NCBI RefSeq assembly: GCF_900177665.1
Contig: NZ_FXAW01000001.1
Coordinates: forward strand, 1,131,099-1,195,098
From: Marivirga sericea
Lineage (GTDB): Bacteria; Bacteroidota; Bacteroidia; Cytophagales; Cyclobacteriaceae
DNA: 64,000 nt
Direction of reading: 5' to 3'
Below the pieces are notes generated by a model. That model was not told the DNA's origin and searched no databases. It saw only the letters and a program-made list of their open reading frames with translations. The position numbers were made by a program, and so were the translations under genes. Below are positions 38,629-46,894 of the stretch, one piece after another (position 1 is the first letter of the stretch; each line of letters begins with the position of its first letter).

Positions 38629-39525
38629 CTAACTCTTTTTGATTCCTTTCAAATACTTATAACTCTTTGTGATTTCATCAAAAGGATTTCCACTTTTGGT
38701 TTGATCTTGCTCTACAAAGAATTGCTTTAGACCGGCTGTAGATGCATGATTAAATATATTTTGCCAATCAATTACGCCCTCTCCTACTGCTGAGAAAAAT
38801 TGCTCTTCTCCAGCTTCCATATCCTTTACGTGCCATAATGGAAATCTACCTTCATTACTTTTAAAATACCCAACAGGATCTACCCCAGCTCTGGCAGTCC
38901 AATATAAGTCTAATTCAAACTTCACTAGATTTACATCACATTGAGACAATAACAGATCATATGGAATTTTACCATCTAATCTTTCAAATTCGAAGTCATG
39001 ATTATGATAAGCCATTTGTATTCCGTACTCTTTCGCTGTTTCACCACATGAATTCAATAAGTCAGAAAGTTCTTTATAATCATCTATACTTTCACGCTCT
39101 GAATCAAACAGATATGCACAAGCAATATGACTTTGACCTAATTCCGCAGCATCGGCAACTGTTCTCTCCCAATCGTTAGTCATGGTACCAATGTTATCTG
39201 GCATAGACCAACCAGTTAAAACGTGACTACTTTTTGCTTTCAAGTCTAATTCATCTAAAATAGCTTTGACCTCTTTAATACTTTTACCAAAGTACTTTCC
39301 ATCTGAATAGTTGAAAAACTCTAGATTTTTATAACCAATATTAGCCGCTTTCTCAATCGTACCTCTAAAATCTTTCTCTAAAGCTTCCCTCAAAGTGTAT
39401 AATTGTAAACCTGCTTCCTTTGCGACACCTTGCACTCGAGGTACACAAGATGAAACAATAGAAGGTGATATAAATGCTAAAGCCGAAGTCATTCCAGCTT
39501 GCTGTAAAAATTTACGTCTGTTCAT
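38629..39525 (-). CDS. Sugar phosphate isomerase/epimerase-like TIM-barrel protein, exported
   Basis: 298 residues of the xylose-isomerase-like TIM-barrel family (PF01261 type). The N-terminus NRRKFLQQAGMTSALAFISP is a Tat-like signal, followed by SSCVPRV, which might also serve as a lipobox. Conserved barrel segments: LQLYTLREALEKDFRGTIEK, MAYHNHDFEFERLDG with likely metal-binding His/Glu, VKFELDLYWTARAGVDP, PLWHVKDMEAGE and FFVEQDQTKSG. Some homologues in gut Bacteroides are 3-keto-glycoside lyases or hydratases rather than phosphate isomerases, which would fit the export signal and the neighbouring Gfo/Idh and DUF1080 genes. It faces them in convergent orientation. Confidence 0.85.
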   Translation of the reverse strand: MNRRKFLQQAGMTSALAFISPSIVSSCVPRVQGVAKEAGLQLYTLREALEKDFRGTIEKAANIGYKNLEFFNYSDGKYFGKSIKEVKAILDELDLKAKSSHVLTGWSMPDNIGTMTNDWERTVADAAELGQSHIACAYLFDSERESIDDYKELSDLLNSCGETAKEYGIQMAYHNHDFEFERLDGKIPYDLLLSQCDVNLVKFELDLYWTARAGVDPVGYFKSNEGRFPLWHVKDMEAGEEQFFSAVGEGVIDWQNIFNHASTAGLKQFFVEQDQTKSGNPFDEITKSYKYLKGIKKS

Positions 39526-39593
39526 AGTATAATAGTTTGATAATGGAATTTAGCAAATATTGTACATACATGGAAATATGCGAGCTAAAACAA

Positions 39594-40019
39594 TTATGAT
39601 TTTTTCTCCTTCAGCAGGTCCCTAATTTCTGCCAAAAGCTCAATATTTCTTGGAGTTGCCACAGTTCCATCTTGTTCATTTTCAGATTTCTTTCTTAATT
39701 TATTGAACATCCGTACGACTAAATAAATACAGAATGCTATAATCAAAAAGTCAATTGTAGTCTGAATGAGATTTCCATAATTAATGGTAATGGCGGCACC
39801 AACAATTTCTCCTTTATCATCCAATTCAGCTTCCTGATACACATAAACCAGATCTTGAAAATTCATTTTACCTATGAAAATGCTTAAAATAGGCATAATA
39901 AAATCCGCCACAACAGAATTGACCACTTTGGTGAAAGCTGAACCAATAATAATACCTACAGCCATATCGAATACATTTCCCTTTATGGCAAATTCCTTGA
40001 ATTCCTTGAAAAAAGTCAT
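39594..40019 (-). CDS. mscL: Large-conductance mechanosensitive channel MscL
   Basis: Inner-membrane pore that opens under osmotic downshock. 141 residues. N-terminal amphipathic helix and first membrane segment in FKEFAIKGNVFDMAVGIIIG and SAFTKVVNSVVADFIMPIL; second membrane segment in IQTTIDFLIIAFCIYLVVRM; a charged C-terminal helix (LLAEIRDLLKEK). The periplasmic loop between them includes YVYQEAELDDKGEIVGAAI. Single gene. Confidence 0.96.
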   Translation of the reverse strand: MTFFKEFKEFAIKGNVFDMAVGIIIGSAFTKVVNSVVADFIMPILSIFIGKMNFQDLVYVYQEAELDDKGEIVGAAITINYGNLIQTTIDFLIIAFCIYLVVRMFNKLRKKSENEQDGTVATPRNIELLAEIRDLLKEKKS

Positions 40020-40072
40020 GTTGAATAATTATAAATTAAGTAAATACAGAATATAAAAAAAGACAAAACAAA

Positions 40073-40104
40073 AAAAGCCACAAGATCTATACCTTGTAGC
40101 TTTT
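40073..40104 (-). terminator. Probable minus-strand terminator downstream of the DUF2911 gene
   Basis: On the minus strand a 12-bp stem with one mismatch (arms 40094-40105 and 40073-40084) is followed by a run of T. It lies about 206 nt past the DUF2911 stop and just upstream of mscL. The 40106-40310 interval between them has no ORF; it would be either a long 3' untranslated region or a small transcript. Confidence 0.6.
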
Positions 40105-40310
40105 AAATATTAATAGAACGTATCCAGATCGAATAAGCAGCATCCAAATCCATTACATACTGTAGTTGTTTTTTAAATAAAACTAAGTAAGGTTTAGACT
40201 ATTCTTTACAGTTTAGATCATTTCAAATAAACCGTAAAATATATCAATTCAGAAATATGCAGGTCAAAACACCAGCCAACTGTACTGCAGGAGATAGAAC
40301 TCTAGAATTA

Positions 40311-40856
40311 CTAAAATTCAATCGGAATGCTCACCATTGTATTAGCCCAAAGCATTTGAAGACTTACGTCACCATTTGCTTGATCAAAGCGAATAGTAAA
40401 TGGTTCAAATAGATCATCTGACTTGTTTACAGGCACTTCAAATCTCACAAAATCATTTTCTTCATCATACTTATATGCACCCCACTGTCCAACATCTTTA
40501 TTAAGTATAATAGTCCAACTCTTTGCGCCTGGAATAGTGAATACTGAATAGGTTCCAGCTGGAACTGTCTCCCCTGCCATCTTAATTGCATCTGTAACAG
40601 TTATTTCTGTTGCTTCATTAGCACCTGTTCTCCAAATTTTACCCAAAGGGGCAAGTTCAGCAACTTCGGTAAATGCCTCTCGCCCTCTTAAATGCGGTCT
40701 ACCGTAAGTAACTTTGACATAAGTATCTTCAAAACTGTAAGTCACCATTCCTAAAGGACTTGGTTTCTGTTTTAATGCTTCTTGAGCCTGTACATCAACA
40801 CCTAACAATAAAATTAGGGCAAAGCAGATCAATATCGGTTTGATTATATTTTTCAT
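40311..40856 (-). CDS. DUF2911 exported protein
   Basis: 181 residues with a signal peptide (about 1-25, ICFALILLLGVDVQAQ). The DUF2911 pattern is clear: SPLGMVTYSFEDTYVKVTYG, then RPHLRGREAFTEVAELAPLG, KIWRTGANEATEITVTDAIK and AGTYSVFTIPGAKSWTIILN. This is a common Bacteroidota periplasmic family of unknown biochemical function. Single gene, divergent from the dCMP deaminase gene. Confidence 0.9.
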   Translation of the reverse strand: MKNIIKPILICFALILLLGVDVQAQEALKQKPSPLGMVTYSFEDTYVKVTYGRPHLRGREAFTEVAELAPLGKIWRTGANEATEITVTDAIKMAGETVPAGTYSVFTIPGAKSWTIILNKDVGQWGAYKYDEENDFVRFEVPVNKSDDLFEPFTIRFDQANGDVSLQMLWANTMVSIPIEF

Positions 40857-40918
40857 AATTTCCTGTTTTTATTTTAAAAGCAATTTACAATTTTATTAAT
40901 GATAGCGCCATAAACCAT

Positions 40919-40926
40919 TATATTTG
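40919..40926 (+). promoter_or_regulatory. Candidate -7 box very close to the dCMP deaminase start
   Basis: TATATTTG matches TAnnTTTG and ends only 4 nt before the ATG at 40931. If used, the transcript would begin essentially at the start codon (leaderless). Confidence 0.35.
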
Positions 40927-40930
40927 TTTT

Positions 40931-41413
40931 ATGAAAAAACCACAATTTGATGATATTTTCATGGAACTGGCTGTTAATCTTGCTAAACGCTCACACTGCA
41001 TAAAAAGACATGTAGGTGCGGTCTTAACAAAAGAAACCAGAATCATTTCTATTGGTTACAATGGCCCTCCTGCAGGCACTCACAATTGTGATGAAGAATT
41101 CCCAGGAAAAGGTTGCGGATTGGATTCAAAAGGTAGTTGCATGTTAGCCATTCATGCAGAGCAAAATGCTATAATGTATGCAGTAAAGAATAATGCCTCC
41201 GTTGAGAATTCAACACTCTATGTTACACTTTCACCTTGTCTTTCTTGTGCAAGAATCATTTTCAGTATGGGTATTAAAAAAGTAATCTACTTAAATTCTT
41301 ATGCACACTACAAAGGACTCGAAAGAGATGAAGGCATAGACTTTTTAGAAAAATTTGATGTAGAAGTAGAACACTATGAGGGTAATTTGCAAAATGTTAC
41401 ACATATGATTTGA
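40931..41413 (+). CDS. Deoxycytidylate (dCMP) deaminase
   Basis: Converts dCMP to dUMP for thymidylate synthesis; zinc-dependent cytidine-deaminase fold, cytoplasmic. 160 residues. The zinc site is H75-A-E77 in IHAEQNAI and Cys103/Cys106 in SPCLSCARI; the N-terminal substrate segment GAVLTKETRIISIGYNGPPA is typical of dCMP deaminases (ComEB/Dctd type). Single gene. Confidence 0.93.
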   Translation: MKKPQFDDIFMELAVNLAKRSHCIKRHVGAVLTKETRIISIGYNGPPAGTHNCDEEFPGKGCGLDSKGSCMLAIHAEQNAIMYAVKNNASVENSTLYVTLSPCLSCARIIFSMGIKKVIYLNSYAHYKGLERDEGIDFLEKFDVEVEHYEGNLQNVTHMI

Positions 41414-41481
41414 AAATCTTCAATATCAATTAATTTCTTACTCACCTTAAGGAAAGGTACTATTACAACTAAATTTTTCTT

Positions 41482-41489
41482 TACTTTTG
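41482..41489 (+). promoter_or_regulatory. Candidate -7 box for the lipocalin-like lipoprotein gene
   Basis: TACTTTTG fits TAnnTTTG, 22 nt before the ATG at 41512. The upstream -33 element is not evident. Confidence 0.4.
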
Positions 41490-41511
41490 TTCTAAACTTA
41501 ATTATAAAAGA

Positions 41512-41982
41512 ATGAAAAATTTTAAATTATTATTAGTATTAATTGTCGGAATGTTAGCTTTCCAAGCATGTAACAATGATGACGAAGAAAACCTAGCAAA
41601 TAAAGCCGATTTAGTAGGTCTTTGGACTTCCACTGAAGTAGAAACAACCTTTTTAGTTGATGGCGAACCTTATACTGACCAGGACTTAGGACCACAATTT
41701 GAAGGCGATGGGCAAACGGTTGTATTTAGAGAGGATAATACATTTACATCAAACGAAGGAACAATCGATGAAGACGCAGGAACCTATTCTTTAAATTCAG
41801 ATGGTAGTGTTATTACTTTTAACAGCAATACCGGTGAAACCTACGATTTTGAAATTCTATCTGCCTCTGCTGATCTGTTAAAAATTAAACTTGAAGAAGA
41901 CATTACTGCCTTAGCAGCATTATTCGGAGTCGAGATTGAAGAAGATTTTATTATTTCAAGTGAAGTAACTTTTGTAAAATAA
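41512..41982 (+). CDS. Lipocalin-like lipoprotein
   Basis: 156 residues. The lipoprotein signal ends LAFQAC (Cys20), followed by an acidic linker (NNDDEENLANK). The domain starts LVGLWTSTEVETTFLVDGEP and continues with FREDNTFTSNEGTIDEDAGT and YSLNSDGSVITFNSNTGETY, the usual start of small lipocalin-like proteins in Bacteroidota. Likely a surface or periplasmic ligand-binding or structural lipoprotein; ligand unknown. The 3' end is 15 nt from converging murB. Confidence 0.8.
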   Translation: MKNFKLLLVLIVGMLAFQACNNDDEENLANKADLVGLWTSTEVETTFLVDGEPYTDQDLGPQFEGDGQTVVFREDNTFTSNEGTIDEDAGTYSLNSDGSVITFNSNTGETYDFEILSASADLLKIKLEEDITALAALFGVEIEEDFIISSEVTFVK

Positions 41983-41997
41983 AGGTTTACAATTACC

Positions 41998-43023
41998 CTA
42001 TATAAAATTCACTTCAGGACTTAATTCAACGCCAAATTTAGATTGAATTGAGTCCTGAATTTTTTTTGCCAAATTCAATACTTCTTTCCCTTCCCCCTCT
42101 CCATAATTTACTAATACCAAAGCCTGCTTTTGATGCACCCCAACACCATTTTCTTGATACCCTTTCCATCCTGCTTTTTCAATTAACCAAGCTGCTGCTA
42201 ATTTCACTTGTCCATTCCCCAGATCATATGAAGGGATTTCTGGAAATTCATTTTGTAGCTTTTTAAATTGTGCTGCATCAATAATTGGATTCTTGAAGAA
42301 ACTACCAGAGTTTCCGATCTCTGCAGGATCCGGAAGCTTTGATTGCCTTATTTTGATAATTGCATCACTCACATCTTGAATAGAAGGGTTTTCAATATTC
42401 TTTTCAGCCATCACATCTTCAATGACACCATAATCAAGTTTTAATTGATGAAATTTAGGTTTATCAAGTTGAAAGCTTACAGTTGCAATTAGATACTGGC
42501 CTTTCAATTTATGCTTAAAAACACTTTCTCGATAAGCAAACTGACAATGTTCTGCAAAGAATACCTCTAATTTCCCTGTATTTAAATTGATAGCTTCAAG
42601 GGAATGAAAACTATCTTTAATTTCCACACCATAAGCCCCAATATTTTGCATCGGTGCAGCACCGACTGTCCCAGGGATTAAAGATAGATTTTCTAATCCT
42701 CCCCACTTTTGCTTAAGGGTGTGTAGTACAAACTGATGCCAACTTTCACCTCCTCCACATTTAACCGTGACGATCTTATCGGTTTCTTCTACTACTTCAA
42801 TTCCCTCAATCCTATTTACTACTACTAGACCATGAAAATCATTTGTAAGTAATACATTGCTACCTCCTCCAAGTATCAAATGCCTATTATTCTTCCATTC
42901 AGAAGTACTCATTAGTTCCTGAAATTCCGATACAGATTTGATTTCAATGAATAAATCTGCTTTGACATCAAAGCCGAATGTATTGTAAGCCTTTAAATCC
43001 TTAGAATTCATGAATTTCAACAT
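41998..43023 (-). CDS. murB: UDP-N-acetylenolpyruvoylglucosamine reductase
   Basis: FAD enzyme that reduces UDP-GlcNAc-enolpyruvate to UDP-MurNAc in peptidoglycan synthesis. 341 residues, of the longer (type I, E. coli-like) form. FAD-binding HLILGGGSNVLL and SLIPGTVGAAPMQNIGAYGV; active-site serine in GNSGSFFKNP; the C-terminal glutamate in LSPEVNFI. A second in-frame ATG four codons later (MNSKDLKAYNTFGFD) could be the real start. Confidence 0.96.
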   Translation of the reverse strand: MLKFMNSKDLKAYNTFGFDVKADLFIEIKSVSEFQELMSTSEWKNNRHLILGGGSNVLLTNDFHGLVVVNRIEGIEVVEETDKIVTVKCGGGESWHQFVLHTLKQKWGGLENLSLIPGTVGAAPMQNIGAYGVEIKDSFHSLEAINLNTGKLEVFFAEHCQFAYRESVFKHKLKGQYLIATVSFQLDKPKFHQLKLDYGVIEDVMAEKNIENPSIQDVSDAIIKIRQSKLPDPAEIGNSGSFFKNPIIDAAQFKKLQNEFPEIPSYDLGNGQVKLAAAWLIEKAGWKGYQENGVGVHQKQALVLVNYGEGEGKEVLNLAKKIQDSIQSKFGVELSPEVNFI

Positions 43024-43129
43024 ACAGTAATAAAAGTTAAAATAAGTTTATGATACAATAAAAAGTGTGAATCAATTGGCTATTAAAAAACTATTTAATT
43101 AGTTTAGTGAAACCGCTCTTAAAATTACT

Positions 43130-43936
43130 ATGAAAAAATTATTCATCATAAACTTATGCTTTTTCATTTTAATAGCTTGTACTAATCATAAGGAAAAAGG
43201 AAGCCAACTCTTCGAATCCGGAGATTATAATCATGCACTTGGTCACTTTGAAGAAGTTCTTAAACTTGATCCTAGAAATGAAATGATGTTATATAATGCA
43301 GCTCGTTGTTATGAGGAATTAGGGCAATACAGTGAGGCAATTAATCTCTATGATCGGAGTATTGACAATCAAAAAGATTTAACAATAGCTTATCTGGGTA
43401 GAGGAAGATCGTATTTCAAAGCTGGTGATTACAAAAGTTCAGTAGTAGACTTTACTAATGCTCTTTACTATGATGAGACAAATGAAGATGCTCTTTATTA
43501 TGGTGCACTTAGTTTTATGAAAGATTCATTATATGGAAAGGCTAGAAAAGTATTTACCACATTACTAGAATTAAATCCAGATCATTACAAGGCTAGATTC
43601 AATAGAGGAGTTCTATATGCTATACAAGCCAATACACTCTTTGCCTTATCAGATTTCAATAATTTAATAAGGAACAAAAAGCTACTTCCAAACGCTCATT
43701 TTAATAGGGGCATCGTTTACCAATACATGAACAATTACGATGGTGCTATTTACGATTTCACAAAAGCGATCAACTTAGGCTATTATAATGAAGAGGTATT
43801 GACAAAGCGAGCAAATTGCTATCTAGCAACAAGCCAAAAGCAAAATGCTTGTAAAGATTTTGAAAAACTCAGCAAGTTTAGCCACCAGAAGGCCAAAGAA
43901 TTGATGATAAAGTACTGCGATCAATACAGTTTATAG
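43130..43936 (+). CDS. TPR-repeat lipoprotein
   Basis: 268 residues. The lipoprotein signal ends ILIAC (Cys17). Then six or seven tetratricopeptide repeats run to the end, e.g. GSQLFESGDYNHALGHFEEV, AARCYEELGQYSEAINLYDR and FNRGIVYQYMNNYDGAIYDF. TPR lipoproteins serve as protein-protein scaffolds in the envelope; the partner is unknown. The 3' end is 2 nt from the end of converging xseB. Confidence 0.85.
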   Translation: MKKLFIINLCFFILIACTNHKEKGSQLFESGDYNHALGHFEEVLKLDPRNEMMLYNAARCYEELGQYSEAINLYDRSIDNQKDLTIAYLGRGRSYFKAGDYKSSVVDFTNALYYDETNEDALYYGALSFMKDSLYGKARKVFTTLLELNPDHYKARFNRGVLYAIQANTLFALSDFNNLIRNKKLLPNAHFNRGIVYQYMNNYDGAIYDFTKAINLGYYNEEVLTKRANCYLATSQKQNACKDFEKLSKFSHQKAKELMIKYCDQYSL

Positions 43937-43938
43937 TG

Positions 43939-44142
43939 CTAATCCTCTAAATCATTAAAAGCTTCTTCCACTTTTGTTTCGGCCCCCTTAAGCTTAGATT
44001 TACAATTCTTTAATAGTTCCATTGACTCATTAACAAGTTCTGTAAGTTGATCAATAGGGACTTCTTCATGCTCTACCCTATTCAAAATTTCTTCTAATTT
44101 GTGCAGGGATTCTTCGTAGCCTAGTTGTTTCTTTTTTGCCAT
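43939..44142 (-). CDS. xseB: Exodeoxyribonuclease VII small subunit
   Basis: 67-residue small helical subunit (XseB) of the single-strand-specific exonuclease VII. The pattern GYEESLHKLEEILNRVEHEE, then VPIDQLTELVNESMELLKNC, is diagnostic, ending with an acidic tail. The large subunit xseA is not adjacent; upstream on the same strand, 6 nt away, is surE. Normal length. Confidence 0.9.
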   Translation of the reverse strand: MAKKKQLGYEESLHKLEEILNRVEHEEVPIDQLTELVNESMELLKNCKSKLKGAETKVEEAFNDLED

Positions 44143-44148
44143 CTAAAA

Positions 44149-44928
44149 TTAAATTTTTATATCCCATTCATCATTTAGCATGCTGATGGTATGATGAGCA
44201 GTCAAATCAAATTGGCAAGGAACTATTGATACATAATTGTTTGCGATTGCCCATTCATCGTTATCTTCACCCTTGTCAAAATTGACAAAATTACCTGCCA
44301 TCCAAAAGTATCTTCTGCCATTTGGATCAAATCTTTGATCAAACTCTTCCTCCCATTTAGCTCTCGCTTGTCGACAAATTTTTACTCCTTTGATCTGTTC
44401 ATTCCTTTTAGGCGGGAAATTTACATTCAAAGTGGTATGCTTAGGTAGGCCTTTATCAAGCACTTGCTTCGCAATAGCTTTTACATAATCCAAAGCATGT
44501 ACAAATTCCGCATCTTGTGCATAATCACATAAAGAAAAACCAATAGAAGGATATCCTTCTATAGCGCCTTCAATAGCAGCTGACATAGTACCAGAATACA
44601 GAACACTAATGGACGTATTACTCCCATGATTAATTCCACTTACTATTAAATCTGGAGTTCTGTCTTTAAGCACGTGATGTTTTGCTAGCTTAACACAATC
44701 AGCAGGCGTTCCTGACGATTCGTATGCTGTAACATCCTCTCCAAAAATATCTGTTTTATCTAATCTAAGTGTATTTCCAATGGTAATGGCATGCCCCATT
44801 CCAGACTGCGGACTGTTTGGTGCCACTACAACTACCTCACCCAATTCCTTCATACACTCTACTAAATGACGGATTCCCTTACTTGTTACACCATCATCAT
44901 TACTTACTAAAATCAAAGGTCTTTGCAT
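44149..44928 (-). CDS. surE: 5'/3'-nucleotidase SurE
   Basis: Metal-dependent nucleoside monophosphate phosphatase of stationary-phase survival. 259 residues. Metal-binding Asp-Asp in LVSNDDGVTSKGI near the N-terminus; PNSPQSGMGHAITIG; SGINHGSNTSISVLYSGTMS; YESSGTPADCVKLA. All are canonical. It is followed by xseB 6 nt downstream and preceded by an exported unknown protein 15 nt upstream, so it is part of a minus-strand run with ribBA. Confidence 0.95.
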   Translation of the reverse strand: MQRPLILVSNDDGVTSKGIRHLVECMKELGEVVVVAPNSPQSGMGHAITIGNTLRLDKTDIFGEDVTAYESSGTPADCVKLAKHHVLKDRTPDLIVSGINHGSNTSISVLYSGTMSAAIEGAIEGYPSIGFSLCDYAQDAEFVHALDYVKAIAKQVLDKGLPKHTTLNVNFPPKRNEQIKGVKICRQARAKWEEEFDQRFDPNGRRYFWMAGNFVNFDKGEDNDEWAIANNYVSIVPCQFDLTAHHTISMLNDEWDIKI

Positions 44929-44943
44929 ATCTACATTTATGGA

Positions 44944-45570
44944 CTAGCGAGATGAAACTAAACCATTATAATAATTCATAATGATTACCAAATCGCCTTG
45001 TTTGTCTACTTTTAATTTTTTTTCTTTCATGTATTCAACCATTTCATTCTCAAACCTACCGAAGAATGGATAAAGGTCTTTTCTCTTCTCAGAAAACATG
45101 TGAATTTTTCCGTCATCAGTAAGTAGAAAATAATCATAGGTTAAAATCTCTCTACTCCCAAATCCTCGCGTTCGATACATAGGATTTCCAAATCTATTAT
45201 TATTTTCTACAATCACGTATTCGCGAGCCATTAAGGTGATTTTACCTTCTTCTAATATTTCAAAAAAAATAGGCGCTTTCACGCTTCCCTTGAGATTGTA
45301 TGGAATTGAATACACAGAACGGACTCTTTTGAAAAATTGGCAATGAAAGCTAAAAAATAGAATATTTTGGGAAGTAAAAGTTTTTACTCTATCATCCGCT
45401 GTCATTTGCACTAAATTGGATTCAAAATCGTACTGAATATTTCCCCTAAGAGTATCTTCCGAATCCAATACAATATAACCAGGATGCCACAATTCTTGGG
45501 GTAACTTCTGCGCAAAACCCAAAAAACTATAAACAAAAAGCGATATCGTAAGGATAAAGATTTTTTTCAC
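44944..45570 (-). CDS. Exported protein of unknown function downstream of ribBA
   Basis: I place the start at the GTG at 45570, 1 nt after the ribBA stop. It gives a signal peptide VKKIFILTISLFVYSFLGFA and 208 residues. A longer frame from 45633 lies inside ribBA and would add 21 unrelated residues. The mature part is strand-rich (VLDSEDTLRGNIQYDFESNL, TLMAREYVIVENNN), with no motif that I recognise. It resembles small Bacteroidota exported proteins with a DUF4369- or GLPGLI-like layout, but this is uncertain. Probably translationally coupled to ribBA. Confidence 0.6.
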   Translation of the reverse strand: MKKIFILTISLFVYSFLGFAQKLPQELWHPGYIVLDSEDTLRGNIQYDFESNLVQMTADDRVKTFTSQNILFFSFHCQFFKRVRSVYSIPYNLKGSVKAPIFFEILEEGKITLMAREYVIVENNNRFGNPMYRTRGFGSREILTYDYFLLTDDGKIHMFSEKRKDLYPFFGRFENEMVEYMKEKKLKVDKQGDLVIIMNYYNGLVSSR

Positions 45571-45571
45571 A

Positions 45572-46795
45572 TTAGCTATCTTTAAGTATACTGTGGCCCA
45601 TCTTATCTCGCTTAGTTCTAAGGTAGTTTTCATTATGCTTATTTGGTGGAATCTCTAAAGCTACATTCTCTACAATTTCCAAGCCATAACCTAACAACCC
45701 AGCTCTTTTTGTAGGATTGTTAGAAACTAATTTTATTTTTCTTACACCCAGCTTTCTCAAAATCTGAGCTCCTACCCCATAATCACGCTGATCCATTTTA
45801 AACCCAAGCGCAACATTTGCTTCTACTGTATCCATACCTTGCTCTTGCAACTTATAGGCTTTCAGCTTATTCATCAGACCTATTCCTCTTCCTTCTTGAT
45901 TCATGTAAACAATAACTCCTTTGCCTTCTTTTTCAATCATCTCCATGGCTTGATGCAGCTGAGGGCCGCAGTCACAGCGACAAGAACCAAAAATATCTCC
46001 GGTCAGGCATGAAGAATGAACACGCACTAAAACAGGTTCATCCTCTTTCCATTCTCCTTTTATTAAAGCCAAATGATTATCTTTAGTAGTCGTTTGTTCA
46101 AAAGCTACCAATTTAAAATCACCATAATCTGTAGGCATATCTACATCGACTTTCTCTTCTACTAATGACTCATTGTTTAATCTGTACTCGATCAAATCCT
46201 TTATTGCCACTAGTTTAAGATTAAATCTATCTGCTACTATTCTCAAGTCTGGCAACCTGGCCATAGTACCATCTTCATTCATGATCTCTACTAGTACACC
46301 ACCTGGCTTCAAACCAGCTAACTTGGAGAAATCAACTGCAGCTTCAGTGTGTCCAGTTCTTCTTAATACTCCACCTTGCCTAGCTTTTAAAGGGAAAATA
46401 TGACCGGGCTTACCCAAAACTTCTGGTTTAGTGTTAGGATTAACGAGAGCTTGAATAGTTTTTGACCGATCACTAGCCGATATTCCTGTCGTAGTTCCTT
46501 CTCCAATAAGATCAACAGAAACCGTAAAAGGTGTTTCAAATTGAGCAGTATTTTTACCTACCATTAACTCCAAACCTAATTCGTTACATCGGTCTTCAGG
46601 AATTGAGGCACAAATCAACCCTCTTCCGTGCTTGGACATGAAATTAATAATCTCAGGAGTCACTTTTTCTGCAGCGCAAATGAAATCACCTTCATTCTCT
46701 CTGTCTTCATCATCTACAACAATGATGATTTCTCCATTTCTAACAGCTTCAATTGCTGATTCTATAGTATCTAATTGGATTCTTTCTGACGACAT
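45572..46795 (-). CDS. ribBA: Bifunctional DHBP synthase / GTP cyclohydrolase II (RibBA)
   Basis: Fused riboflavin-pathway enzyme, 407 residues. The N-terminal half is 3,4-dihydroxy-2-butanone-4-phosphate synthase ([20 protein letters not shown], then [13 protein letters not shown]; later [18 protein letters not shown]). The C-terminal half is GTP cyclohydrolase II with the zinc cysteines in [18 protein letters not shown] and [20 protein letters not shown]. Both active-site sets look complete. Downstream, the exported unknown, surE and xseB genes follow closely on the same strand. Confidence 0.97.
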   Translation of the reverse strand: MSSERIQLDTIESAIEAVRNGEIIIVVDDEDRENEGDFICAAEKVTPEIINFMSKHGRGLICASIPEDRCNELGLELMVGKNTAQFETPFTVSVDLIGEGTTTGISASDRSKTIQALVNPNTKPEVLGKPGHIFPLKARQGGVLRRTGHTEAAVDFSKLAGLKPGGVLVEIMNEDGTMARLPDLRIVADRFNLKLVAIKDLIEYRLNNESLVEEKVDVDMPTDYGDFKLVAFEQTTTKDNHLALIKGEWKEDEPVLVRVHSSCLTGDIFGSCRCDCGPQLHQAMEMIEKEGKGVIVYMNQEGRGIGLMNKLKAYKLQEQGMDTVEANVALGFKMDQRDYGVGAQILRKLGVRKIKLVSNNPTKRAGLLGYGLEIVENVALEIPPNKHNENYLRTKRDKMGHSILKDS

Positions 46796-46894
46796 AAATC
46801 TTTGAAAAATAATAAATCACAAAGGTAGCCATTATTTCAGGATTACCCCATAAAAATTAAAACGAATGCGTGCAAGAAGTGTTTGAATATTGCA

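Noticed and set aside
45571-45633. Start of the exported unknown protein inside ribBA
   Set aside because: The extra 21 residues precede the signal peptide and overlap the end of ribBA; the GTG at 45570 explains the signal peptide better.
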